Counted from the first letter of the stretch, positions 35,539 to 44,490 are shown. The stretch is DNA of 64,000 nucleotides from Bacillus sp. FJAT-14578 (GCF_000504165.1 NZ_AYSE01000004.1:124001-188000), one strand, 5' to 3'. Notes: generated by a model from the sequence alone, not told the origin. A program made the numbers and translations.

Positions 35539-36090
35539 ATGAAGGTTTATACGAAATCTGGTGATAAAGGTGAAACAAGTCTCGTGTATGGAAAAAGAGT
35601 GTCAAAGGCTTCTGTTTATGTGGAAGCTTACGGAACATGTGATGAAGCTAATTCAATGATTGGGTTAGCTTTTTCTTTTCTGCCGGCAGGAGAGGAATGG
35701 AAGACGTTACAGAAAACCATCCACATCATTCAAACGAAACTGTTTCATATTGGAGCAGAATTAGCCACTCCGGCAGGAAAAAAAGTGGGGTGGCCGATTG
35801 AAGAAGCAGATGTTCATTTTTTGGAAGAAGAAATAGACAAAATGGAAGAATGCCTTCCTACGTTAACCAATTTTATTTTACCTGGCGGAAGCCCTGTCGG
35901 TGCATCGCTTCACACTGCAAGAACAATTGTGCGGAGAGCAGAGCGTTGTACGATTGAGATCCATCAGGAAAATCCAGTTAATCCGATTGTGATGAAGTAT
36001 TTAAACCGATTATCTGACTATTTATTCGTATTGGCTCGTTATGTAAATCACAAGATGGGAACAACTGAACCGACATTACACCAAGATTAA
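35539..36090 (+). CDS. pduO: PduO-type ATP:cob(I)alamin adenosyltransferase
   Basis: The 183-aa protein has the ATP-binding YTKSGDKGETSLVYGKRV at the N-terminus, then AYGTCDEANSMIGLA, LPGGSPVGASLHTARTIVRR, RAER and LNRLSDYLFVLARYVN. It makes adenosylcobalamin, the cofactor of the dehydratase encoded upstream. It is the single-domain form (as Bacillus YvqK), with the heme-type domain split off. GAGAGGGTG precedes ATG 35539. A hairpin upstream suggests partly separate expression. Confidence 0.94.
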   Translation: MKVYTKSGDKGETSLVYGKRVSKASVYVEAYGTCDEANSMIGLAFSFLPAGEEWKTLQKTIHIIQTKLFHIGAELATPAGKKVGWPIEEADVHFLEEEIDKMEECLPTLTNFILPGGSPVGASLHTARTIVRRAERCTIEIHQENPVNPIVMKYLNRLSDYLFVLARYVNHKMGTTEPTLHQD

Positions 36091-36220
36091 AATCGCCTTC
36101 AGGGAGAAGACATTATGCTTTTTAACTATAGAGGAATAAGCTATAATGAAATATATATAAGGTTCAAACAAATACAAATTTTCAAAATACAAAACAAACA
36201 AAGAAACACGGAGGTAAACG

Positions 36221-37444
36221 TTGACTGCACTTACATTACGTAACATTGTGAATGTTGAGATGCTTCAGGAAATCCAAGAGCGCTTTTCAGATGCTACAGG
36301 TTTTGGCGTCATCATTGCAGATGAACAGGGCGTGCCTGTCACCAGGCCGACTAATTTCACGAGTTTTTGCACCCACATACGCTCCTCTGAGAAAGGATTG
36401 CAATGCTGTATTGTATCCGATCGAAAGGTGGGTCTGACTGCAGCAGAACAAGGGAAACCCGTCATACATTATTGCTATTCGGGTCTAGTTGATTTGGCGG
36501 CACCTATTTTTCTTAACGGCAAGCACCTTGGATCTGTTCTATGCGGCCAGGTGTTAATTGAAGATCGTGATAAAAAGCAGGTGGATCTGATTCGCGAGAA
36601 AACCAAACATTTACCGATTGATCAAGAACTCCTCCAGCTTTATTTTGAGAAGATCGAATTTACAAGTCAAAAACGGATTGAAACAGCAACAGAGTTGCTT
36701 CAGCTCGTTGCCAATTACATCATCAAACTCGGTGCTAATTATCTCGCGCAAGAAGAGCTGAACGAGAAGAACCAGAAGCTGATGGAAGAGATGCAAGCTC
36801 GTACTAGGCTGGAGAAACTCCTGCAGGAAACACAATTAAAAGTATTGCAATCACAGATTAATCCACATTTTTTATTTAACACATTAAACACCATTTCACG
36901 GCTTGCCTATTTAGAGAACGCGGAACAGACACAAAATGTGACGTACTCGCTGGCCAAAATCATGAGGTACAGTCTGCGCAATATAGACCAGCTTGTTACG
37001 TTAAAGGAAGAATTGGATTACACAAAAAATTATTTAAATATTCAGCAATCCCGTTTCCGTAATCGAATTCAATATGAAGAAAGAATAGACGTTGATATAG
37101 AAGCAGTAAAAATGCCTATTCTTTCAATCCAACCTATAATTGAAAACGCTATCATACATGGATTTGAGCCGCAAGATAGTAGAATTGTCATTAAAATTTA
37201 TGGATTTTTAAAAGACGACAATGTGGTATTAGAAATTTCTGATACGGGAGTGGGCATGACTGAAGAAAAGGTATCCTCTATGTTTTTAGATTCAAGTGTC
37301 AAAGAGAACAGTCATACGACAGGAATTGGAATGAATAACGTACAAAAGCGAATTCAATATTATTATGGAGAAGAGTATGGTATTACAGCCGTTGAAAGCC
37401 GACCGGGGGTTGGTACAATGGTACGGATCGTCATTCCGAATTGA
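36221..37444 (+). CDS. PocR-domain sensor histidine kinase (LytS/YesM-type)
   Basis: The 407-aa protein has no membrane helix. The N-terminal PocR ligand-sensing domain (about 12-170: DATGFGVIIADEQG, FCTHIRSSEKGLQCC, CYSGLVDLAAPI, LGSVLCGQVL) is followed by a short coiled coil. The His_kinase domain has phosphoacceptor His 216 in NPHFLFNTLN, and an ATPase domain ends DTGVGM and TGIGMNNVQKRI. PocR domains sense small diols such as 1,2-propanediol in known pdu/cob regulators. TTG 36221 has GGAGGTAA 5 bp upstream. With the next gene it forms a two-component system next to its probable target operon. Confidence 0.92.
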   Translation: MTALTLRNIVNVEMLQEIQERFSDATGFGVIIADEQGVPVTRPTNFTSFCTHIRSSEKGLQCCIVSDRKVGLTAAEQGKPVIHYCYSGLVDLAAPIFLNGKHLGSVLCGQVLIEDRDKKQVDLIREKTKHLPIDQELLQLYFEKIEFTSQKRIETATELLQLVANYIIKLGANYLAQEELNEKNQKLMEEMQARTRLEKLLQETQLKVLQSQINPHFLFNTLNTISRLAYLENAEQTQNVTYSLAKIMRYSLRNIDQLVTLKEELDYTKNYLNIQQSRFRNRIQYEERIDVDIEAVKMPILSIQPIIENAIIHGFEPQDSRIVIKIYGFLKDDNVVLEISDTGVGMTEEKVSSMFLDSSVKENSHTTGIGMNNVQKRIQYYYGEEYGITAVESRPGVGTMVRIVIPN

Positions 37445-37463
37445 ATTCAGGAGGTGTTCTGGC

Positions 37464-38231
37464 TTGAAAGTGATGATTGTCGATGATGAACCGTTAGAAC
37501 GGGAAGTATTAACGATGATAATTAAAAGAGAAAACCTCGGAGTAAGCCAACTATTTGAAGCGGAAAACGGGGCTGATGCTGTCGATCTGGCGAAGCAAAA
37601 GCAAATGGATGTCGTGCTTATGGACATTAAAATGCCTGTTATGGACGGCTTGACGGCGGCCGAAATGATCAAAAAGGATGTTCCGGACTGCCGCATCATT
37701 TTCCTTACAGCGTATGATGAGTCTGACTTTTCCTATCAAACTAGGAAACTGGGAGCGGATGATCATTTATTAAAACCCGCTCATCCGAATGAGGTCAGAC
37801 AAACATTGGTTAAATATATACCCGTATTAAACCGACCGCTTCGACCCTCTTTAGAAGCATTCTGCGATCATGGGGATATTAAAACAATCGTGGAATATAT
37901 TGAAAACCATCTTCATTTAGATTTAAATTTAGATATTTTATCCCGCCTGGTCTATCTTAACGGACAATATCTCAGCAGGCTGTTTAAACAAGAAACCGGC
38001 TACACGATCACCCAATACGTTACAATTCGTCGACTGGAAAAAGCGAAACAATATCTTAGCTACAGTCAGGAAACCGTAATGGAAATAAGCGAGAAGTGCG
38101 GATTTTCTGATTCTAATTACTTTGCAAGGGTATTCAAAAAGTACGAAGGGGTCACACCCACGCAATATCAGCAGCAATCTCTCGTTGGAAGAAAGAAAAG
38201 AATCAATTCATTCAATAATTTTGTGATGTAA
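37464..38231 (+). CDS. AraC-type response regulator
   Basis: The receiver domain (about 1-120) begins KVMIVDDEPLEREVL and has phospho-acceptor Asp 54 in VVLMDIKMPVMDG. The C-terminal AraC DNA-binding domain (about 150-250) has two helix-turn-helices (YLNGQYLSRLFKQETG, ISEKCGFSDSNYFARVFKKY). TTG 37464 with CAGGAGGTG 7 bp upstream is chosen; the frame is open further upstream but overlaps the kinase gene. It is the natural candidate to bind the paired CTAG boxes before the aldehyde dehydrogenase and channel genes. A strong terminator follows. Confidence 0.92.
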   Translation: MKVMIVDDEPLEREVLTMIIKRENLGVSQLFEAENGADAVDLAKQKQMDVVLMDIKMPVMDGLTAAEMIKKDVPDCRIIFLTAYDESDFSYQTRKLGADDHLLKPAHPNEVRQTLVKYIPVLNRPLRPSLEAFCDHGDIKTIVEYIENHLHLDLNLDILSRLVYLNGQYLSRLFKQETGYTITQYVTIRRLEKAKQYLSYSQETVMEISEKCGFSDSNYFARVFKKYEGVTPTQYQQQSLVGRKKRINSFNNFVM

Positions 38232-38337
38232 AGTTGATTGGCTGCTATAAAACACTAGGAAGAGCTGAAAGTATAAACGGTATACAAAAAAAGCGAGATG
38301 AGAATGTACATAATCAGCAAGATTTCTGTCATTACAT

Positions 38338-38377
38338 AAAAAGTACGGCATTCACGATTATATGCCGTACTTTTTTG
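38338..38377 (+). terminator. Terminator of the two-component system
   Basis: AAAAAGTACGGCAT and ATGCCGTACTTTTT are perfect arms. Confidence 0.92.
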
Positions 38378-38439
38378 TTGTTATTAACTTTTACCGGTAT
38401 AGCCTGTTCGTCTTCAACAAATAGGAGGCCCTCTTTATC

Positions 38440-38702
38440 CCGCATTAACGGGCTGTAAGACCCCCCACTTTAAAACTTAGCGTCATCGGAGAGGTTTAAG
38501 TGGGGATCACTGCCCTAATCTAGCTGCGGCTCCTAGCTCCTCCTGCGTCGGAGCTGAGCAGTCGCCTTGCTTTTTAAAGTAAAAGCCCGATTAAAGGAAC
38601 ACAGACTAACATCGCCGCGTCCTGCGGCAACGTCTGCGTGACCCGCATCGTGCGGGCCTCAACTAACCATCAGTGGGGGATGAACGAACCCCCTACTGAT
38701 GG
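38440..38702 (-). repeat. Structured repeat element, long copy (IS605-derivative or ncRNA candidate)
   Basis: The segment is packed with stems: CCCG/CGGG at 38440-38453, a long palindrome CCCCCACTT...AAGTGGGG within GGGC...GCCC (38450-38515), AGCTCC/GGAGCT (about 38535-38556), GCCGC/GCGGC, CCCGCA/TGCGGG (38642-38656) and CCATCAGTGGGGG/CCCCCTACTGATGG (38668-38702). Bases 38579-38702 match 59702-59819 in inverse orientation. The end hairpins resemble IS200/IS605 termini but there is no transposase. Nothing protein-coding is visible in 38378-38961. Confidence 0.7.
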
Positions 38703-38961
38703 AAGTTTTCTTTATCTATTCCCCTTTTCTTTGAACCCCACACTTCCTATACGAATAAGATATAGGCGGGAAGAGGAGACAGGTGCTGGATATTGTGTTT
38801 GCGATCGGGTAGAGATGACTTGATAATAGTTCAGGTTATCTGCTTGTTTAACGTGCAATACGACATTTATTACAAGAGAACTAGATTAGCCACAAGACAT
38901 CATCTCAAAAAATTTCGTTTCTTCGCGGAGATTATAACGAAACATTTAGGAAGTGATAACA

Positions 38962-40782
38962 ATGCAATTTTTTTACACTGTTCGTCCCGGGGATACATTG
39001 TCTCAGATTGCAAGAAGATGGGAGCTTCCGATTGAGTCTCTTATTGCGGCAAATAATTTGAAGCCTCCCTACACGATTTTTGTGGGGCAACAGCTGTCGA
39101 TTCCACCGGGGGTGAATGTAGTCCGCGTGAAACCGGGAGATTCGGTTTTTCGAATTTCTCAAATGTATGGAGTGCCATCATCTGTGATTATTGAAGCGAA
39201 TCAGCTTCAGCCGCCTTATGTGATTCAAGTTGACCAATTGTTGAAAGTGCCGCCCGGTGTTCCGTATTATATCGTTCAACCGGGGGATACGCTGTTTGAG
39301 ATTGCCAGAAGATATAACGTGGTAACGGGAGGGAATAGTAATTACGAGATGATCCGGCAGGTAAACCAACTCCCATCCTTTAACCTTTTCCCAGGAATGA
39401 AGCTCGTGATCCCTTACGCCCCTCCCGGTAATCGTGGGCTGATTGCCTATACATCCGACTGCGGCGGGTCTTACGATCTTTGGTTGTATAACCCACGTAA
39501 CGGAGGGAATGTGCAGCTAACTAACGGATTGGGTGACTCCTTCTCGAAACCGATATGGTCACCTGACAGCAGTAAAATAGCTTTTGTAGGGAAGAATGGA
39601 ATTATTTATGTCGTTCAAGTGTCAACCGGTTCGATAGCTAGTATAGATCAGTTGGAGGAAGGGGCAGGGCTGTATTTGGATTGGTCGCCGGACAGCCAAC
39701 GATTGGCTTATACGAAGCGCGATCAAATGATTTTGTATGATGTCATGACACACGAAGCGCAAAGTATCCAACAACCCGGAGCCTCCGATGTTCAATGGTT
39801 TCCGAGTGGTGCGGAACTGCTGTTTCAAGCACCGGATGCATCGGGTATCAGTCAGCTTTTCCGTATTCGAACAGACGGAACCGGCAAACAGCAAATAACA
39901 CGTAACACGGAAGGCCCTCTTCATAATATCCGCTTATCTCCCGATGGAACGTTTGCCCTTTATACAACCCCGGGCGTCAGTATCTCGATCATTAACACTG
40001 TCGAGGTTTCAACAGGTCATGTGTTTGAAGTAAAAGGGGGGCCGCTCGCCAAAAACTATTTTCCGGAATGGTCTTCCGATTCTTTGCGAATGGCATACAG
40101 TGCGACTGCTTTTGATAACAGAGGATATTTTTCGCAGGTTAGAACGGCAGGGCGCCGCGGGGAAAATGACCGGATATGGGCAGTCTCCAATTGTTTTGCG
40201 ACACCTGTTACCTGGTCACCTGGTGGAAGAAAAATCGCTTATCTTTCCGGCTGTACGGAACAGGAATTTGCCGGCGAAATGTGGGTGCTTGATCTCCAAC
40301 ATCCTGTCCCGATTCGACTTATAGACGGAGTGAGGATCACGGCTCTGGAATGGTCACCTTCGACTGTCATTGATATTCCTGGAAAAACATATACGAGCCC
40401 GGTGTATAAAGTGAGATTCCAATATCCTGCGCACTGGCAAAAAGTAAATAATGAAAGATATGAAGGTACTGACGGCTTTTTTCAAATCTCAGCAATTGTA
40501 GCAGGTCAAAATATCAATGAGGTATGCCGCCGTGAAGCTTTCCATACCTTAATGCCATACGGCTCAATGCCCAGTATCGTTCAAACACAAGTTCAAAACC
40601 AACAAGCATGCTACATTTTCCCCTCTGCCGACCAACCTGTAGAAATGAAGGGCCAGTCAGCTCTGATCGTACGGTATCCAAAGCCGGTCGAAATCCAGGG
40701 GACAACGTACAACTACTTTATCTTATGGGCAAATCAGGGTCATATTAATGAAATATCGTCAACCTTTCTTTTTTTGCCGTGA
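38962..40782 (+). CDS. Triple-LysM protein with a TolB-like beta-propeller
   Basis: The 606-aa protein starts with three LysM domains (about 2-47, 51-96, 101-155; FYTVRPGDTLSQIARRW, VRVKPGDSVFRIS, YYIVQPGDTLFEIARRY). Next comes a propeller of WD40/TolB type (about 160-460, repeats such as IWSPDSSKIAFVG, DWSPDSQRLAYT, RLSPDGTFALYT) and a PsbP-like C-terminal domain of about 140 residues. There is no Sec signal, as in several LysM spore-coat proteins, so a spore-surface role is possible. ATG 38962 has AGGAAGTG about 7 bp upstream. It stands alone with a terminator behind it. Confidence 0.85.
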   Translation: MQFFYTVRPGDTLSQIARRWELPIESLIAANNLKPPYTIFVGQQLSIPPGVNVVRVKPGDSVFRISQMYGVPSSVIIEANQLQPPYVIQVDQLLKVPPGVPYYIVQPGDTLFEIARRYNVVTGGNSNYEMIRQVNQLPSFNLFPGMKLVIPYAPPGNRGLIAYTSDCGGSYDLWLYNPRNGGNVQLTNGLGDSFSKPIWSPDSSKIAFVGKNGIIYVVQVSTGSIASIDQLEEGAGLYLDWSPDSQRLAYTKRDQMILYDVMTHEAQSIQQPGASDVQWFPSGAELLFQAPDASGISQLFRIRTDGTGKQQITRNTEGPLHNIRLSPDGTFALYTTPGVSISIINTVEVSTGHVFEVKGGPLAKNYFPEWSSDSLRMAYSATAFDNRGYFSQVRTAGRRGENDRIWAVSNCFATPVTWSPGGRKIAYLSGCTEQEFAGEMWVLDLQHPVPIRLIDGVRITALEWSPSTVIDIPGKTYTSPVYKVRFQYPAHWQKVNNERYEGTDGFFQISAIVAGQNINEVCRREAFHTLMPYGSMPSIVQTQVQNQQACYIFPSADQPVEMKGQSALIVRYPKPVEIQGTTYNYFILWANQGHINEISSTFLFLP

Positions 40783-40896
40783 AAGATGTACAATGAATGA
40801 TCTGGAAAATTTTTGTGTTATAACATAAGACGTCGATCATGTTCTGCCTTCCTATTTGTAAATCTTCGTGGGGGGATACGCCGTAATCTCTTGTAC

Positions 40897-40927
40897 AAAA
40901 GATCCCAAGTGCTATGGGGTCTTTTTG
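40897..40927 (+). terminator. Terminator after the LysM/propeller gene
   Basis: AAAGATCCC and GGGGTCTTT pair and run into TTG. The rest of 40783-41110 shows nothing else. Confidence 0.75.
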
Positions 40928-41110
40928 TTTTCCTTCTATAATTGAGCAGATTTAAAGGCTGGCCAGTAAATGTGACTGTACTTATTTCTTTTCAATGTTC
41001 ATATATATTTCTGCAGTTTTGTTTTTACTGTTCGAGTTGTCCAAGCTCAAGAAACAGCCGGTTTCGGAAGCTTGAAAGCCAATTGGTATATTTGAAAATG
41101 GGGTGAGCTT

Positions 41111-42343
41111 ATGAATGGAATATATGATGTAATCATTACTGGTGCTAGATGTGCTGGTTCTACGCTGGCCATCTATCTTTCCAGAGCGGGTTTTCGGGTG
41201 TTATTGGTTGACCGTGCAGTTTTTCCGAGCGATACGTTATCTACTCACACTTTTTTTAACAATACGGCAGCGATTCTTCGTGAGATTGGTGTGATGGATC
41301 AATTGTTAAAAACGAATACACCACCGGTACGTGATATTAAATTTCAATTTGATGATACCATCATAGAAGGAGTCATTCCTGAGGTTCATGGAGAGGGCAG
41401 CTGTTATTGCATCAGACGTACATATTTTGACCATGTCATGATTGAACAGGCCAAGTCCGAGCAACATGTAACGGTTTTGGAAGGATTTCGTGTGACAGAT
41501 GTTCTATATGACGGTGAAACGATCATCGGTATTAAAGGGGTAGACCAACGTGATTGTGAACAACAGTTCCGGGCTAAAATAGTCATCGGTGCAGATGGCC
41601 GATCTTCAATGATTCGCAAGCTGGCTAAAAGCGAATTGAAAGTAACCGTACCTGCAGCTGCTGCGATTTATTACGGTTATTTTTCTAACTTTCGTAAAGA
41701 GGATGTTCCAAAATTTGAAGTATATAAAATAAAAGATCATACCGCCATTCTTTTTCCGACAAGTGATGACTTATATGTCGTAATAGGTATCGTTCCATTA
41801 GAAAATAAAGAATGGATTCAGCGTATGAAGTCTAATCCGGAAAGTGGTTTGCGTGATTTTTTAGCCAATCATTTTCAGGATACATCGATCGTGGAACGCT
41901 TACAGTCTGCACAGTTAATGGAACCCGTCAAAGGGGTTGTTGGATATGATAATTACTGGTACAACGGAATGGGGAAAGGATGGGCTTTGGTCGGTGATGC
42001 AATTAGTTTTAAAGATCCAGGTATGGCTCAAGGAATGCATGACGCCATATATGGAGCTCGAATTTTATCAAGTGTTTTATCGAATTATCATGATTGGGAC
42101 AGACAGTGGGAAGTAATGGCTGATGAATACCAAAAAAAGATGGAAGATGAGTTTATGGTTCGGTTTCATATGGGATGTCAAATCTCAAAAAATGAACCGA
42201 TATCAGAACAACAGGCAGCGGTGAATAAACTCATTCGTTCACATCCAGTAGCGATACAAAAATTTTTAGGAATCTACAATTATGCAAATGAACCCGCGGA
42301 TTTAGAAGCGGAAATTGAAAGCATTATTCAGTCGCAGTCATAA
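41111..42343 (+). CDS. FAD-dependent oxidoreductase (geranylgeranyl-reductase/monooxygenase type)
   Basis: The 410-aa protein has the FAD-binding Rossmann start YDVIITGARCAGSTLAIYLS, then VIGADGRSSMIRKL and the GD motif WALVGDAISFKDPGMAQGM. This is the p-hydroxybenzoate-hydroxylase fold used by flavin monooxygenases, halogenases and geranylgeranyl reductases. There are no membrane segments. GGGGTGAG precedes ATG 41111. The gene is monocistronic with a long terminator, and the neighbours give no hint of a pathway. Confidence 0.88.
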   Translation: MNGIYDVIITGARCAGSTLAIYLSRAGFRVLLVDRAVFPSDTLSTHTFFNNTAAILREIGVMDQLLKTNTPPVRDIKFQFDDTIIEGVIPEVHGEGSCYCIRRTYFDHVMIEQAKSEQHVTVLEGFRVTDVLYDGETIIGIKGVDQRDCEQQFRAKIVIGADGRSSMIRKLAKSELKVTVPAAAAIYYGYFSNFRKEDVPKFEVYKIKDHTAILFPTSDDLYVVIGIVPLENKEWIQRMKSNPESGLRDFLANHFQDTSIVERLQSAQLMEPVKGVVGYDNYWYNGMGKGWALVGDAISFKDPGMAQGMHDAIYGARILSSVLSNYHDWDRQWEVMADEYQKKMEDEFMVRFHMGCQISKNEPISEQQAAVNKLIRSHPVAIQKFLGIYNYANEPADLEAEIESIIQSQS

Positions 42344-42350
42344 TATAAGT

Positions 42351-42405
42351 GCCTGTCACTATCCGAATTGGAAGCGATCATATTCGGACAGTGACAGGCA
42401 TTTTA
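42351..42405 (+). terminator. Terminator after the FAD oxidoreductase gene
   Basis: GTGCCTGTCACT-TCCGAAT pairs with ATTCGGA-AGTGACAGGCA, followed by TTTTATT. Member of the GTGCCTGTCAC terminator repeat family. Confidence 0.92.
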
Positions 42406-42691
42406 TTAATAAACGAGTAAATCCTTGAATAAACATTACCTTGAAGGAGGTTGAAACAGCTTCACAAAAGCTGATAAATACTACAAAAAATTACAAAAAA
42501 CTACTTTATTTCACTTTTCTTTTGTTCGAAAGGAGGGCAAGTCCTTTTACCTAGAAGGTTTAGTATAATTCATGTAGAAGAGACTTGATAAAACGAACGT
42601 ACGTACGGTATAATGAGTTTGAATTTGGTATTATTTACAAAATTGAACAAATAAACTTTTATACTACCTTCTGCAAAAGGAAGTGAAAGAA

Positions 42692-44262
42692 ATGAAGCGG
42701 ACGATTCAGTTAGTCATGGACGAATCAGAAGAACTCACCGCATTAAAAACTTTAACCCGTGTATTTTGTTCGGCTGTACACCATGCATTTAATCATTTAG
42801 TAGAAGGAACAAACCCAAAAGAATTGATTAAACGAATCAACTCGAAATTTTACTTAAATAAGCGATATGCAGAAGATGCCGTTTTACAAGCACAAAGTAT
42901 GATTTCCAGCCAAAAAGCATTAGTCCCTTTACGAATAGAAGAAGTGCAATCCAAAATTTCAAAAACTGAAGAGAAGCTAGAAGCTTATCAAACAGGCAAG
43001 AAGAGACCGAAAAAAGCTCCACTGGCCCTTTGTCTAGCTGGTTTAGAAGCACGGTTAACCAAACTAAGAAAAAAAAAGAAGAACTTCTTGAACATCAAAA
43101 AAATGGGACGATTCCAAAGGTCATCTTCGGAGGGCGAAAAAATTTTATGGCTCGACTGAAAGGTAAACTCTCGAAGGAAGAATGGAAAGAACTTCGTTCC
43201 AACGCCCTTTATTCTCGCGGAGATCGTTCTAAGAAAGGAAACTTGAACACTCGTATTGTGTGGAATGAAAAGGGACATTACTTTCAATTAGAAGTGGCGA
43301 ATCCTTTACATTCCACGAAGCGTGTGGCAGAGCGTATGACGTTTAAGCTGCACGTTCCAGAAAAACGATTCAACGAAGTAGCACAACTAACCATGGCACA
43401 AGAAACCTTTGTTAAAAACGAAAAAGGTAAAATTAAAACGATTGAATACTACGAACCGTATACGATCGAGCTCAAAATTCGCAACGGAAAGTGCTATGTG
43501 TTACTGACATACGATATCGCTGTTTACGGGAAAGAGCTGACATATGGCGACGACATTCCGTCTGAGCGTGTGGCTGGAATGGATATCAACATCGATAAAA
43601 TAGCAGTGTCCATTTTGACAAGAGAGGGCAGACGGTTAGAATCCAAAACATTCTATTGTCACGAGATGGAGTATGTAAGAGGCAATAGACGCTCTAATAT
43701 AGCAGGTGAGATGGCGAAAGAGATCATCGATTACTTACTATCTTGGAATGTAGGTGTCTTTATATTAGAAGAGTTAAACATCAAACAGACGCACGATACA
43801 AATAAAACATTCAATCGTAAAACGACTCAATTTGCGTACCGTAAAATGCACAAAGCCCTTATGGCGAGAGGATTGAAAGACGGATTTACGATCAAACAAG
43901 TGAACCCGGCTTACACGTCTGTCATCGGTCGATTCAAATACAGCCACATGTATGGATTATCTGTGCACGAAGCCGCTTCGTTTGTCATTGGACGCAGAGG
44001 CTTAGGAATGGATGAAAAAATTCCGAAGAAATTGCTTCAACACCTAAAAGAAAAAGTGAAGCCGCATTTGATTGCTTTACTCGGGTCGATGGAAGAATCT
44101 GAGAAGGCAAACAAAAGTGGAAAACAAAAACGTCAATTTTTAGCTTTACTTTTAAAGAATATCCATACCTTTAAAGAACACCATAACTGGAAATTGTGGA
44201 ATGTGATTCACAAGACATTACGAATAAAGAATCAGGACATTTTACTACTTGAGGAGGTGTGA
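42692..44262 (+). pseudogene. TnpB-like protein gene with a -1 frame change at an A9 run
   Basis: The first frame (ATG 42692, AAAGGAAGTG upstream) encodes about 125 residues of TnpB-type N-terminus and would stop at 43159. The second frame, entered within A9-G at about 43069-43078, continues as KKKKEELLEHQKNGTIPKV to 44262. A single -1 shift at this slippery run rebuilds a protein of normal length with no other defect, so slippage, a recent mutation or a sequencing error are all possible. RuvC-I (VAGMDINIDKIA) and RuvC-II Glu (FILEELNIKQ) are present. The RuvC-III region reads GLSVHEAASFVIGRRG without the usual Asp, and no CxxC zinc ribbon is present. Confidence 0.8.
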
Positions 44263-44460
44263 AACCTGGGTTCTAAAATCAAACGTTGCGGTTAACTGAC
44301 CTATAGAAGGAATGGTTGACAGCAATCGCTGGCTCTAACAGAGCGCCGCGGGTTATCCAGTGCAATAGGCACTTGATAAGGGTTCCATCCCCTTCCCGAC
44401 GGAACGGAGTGAAAGTCTCCGCAGAAGTCCTTTTACCTGGTTCGAGGGCGAAAGGTAGTT
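44263..44460 (+). ncRNA. Predicted omega-RNA / right end of the second tnpB-like element
   Basis: The 200 bp after the tnpB-like stop are GC-rich for the region and highly foldable, with elements such as GCGCCGCGGGTTATCC, GTGCAATAGGCACTTGATAAGG and GACGGAACGG...CTCCG. They end in the terminal repeat AAGTCCTTTTACCT. This is the position of the guide RNA in characterised TnpB elements. The guide would lie just beyond about 44460. Assigned by analogy. Confidence 0.5.
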
Positions 44461-44490
44461 TTTGATAGATTTTAGAAACCAGGGATGGAT

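Larger units (their letters stand above)
42527..44460 (+). mobile_element. Second IS200/IS605-type element, tnpB-like gene only
   Basis: The words AAGTCCTTTTACCT occur at 42539-42552 and 44428-44441, near the left and right ends. The left end can fold AAAGGA/TCCTTT, and the right end TACCT/AGGTA. Between them lies a frameshifted tnpB-like gene and no tnpA. The promoter region has the short palindrome ACGTACGT and GGTATAATG (about 42599-42615), matching the tnpB promoter at 0.35 kb in style. The right end lies about 30 bp before the ECF S-component gene. Confidence 0.7.

Noticed and set aside
38440..38702. CRISPR-like array from repeated palindromes
   Set aside because: Stems differ from one another and there is no repeat-spacer periodicity.
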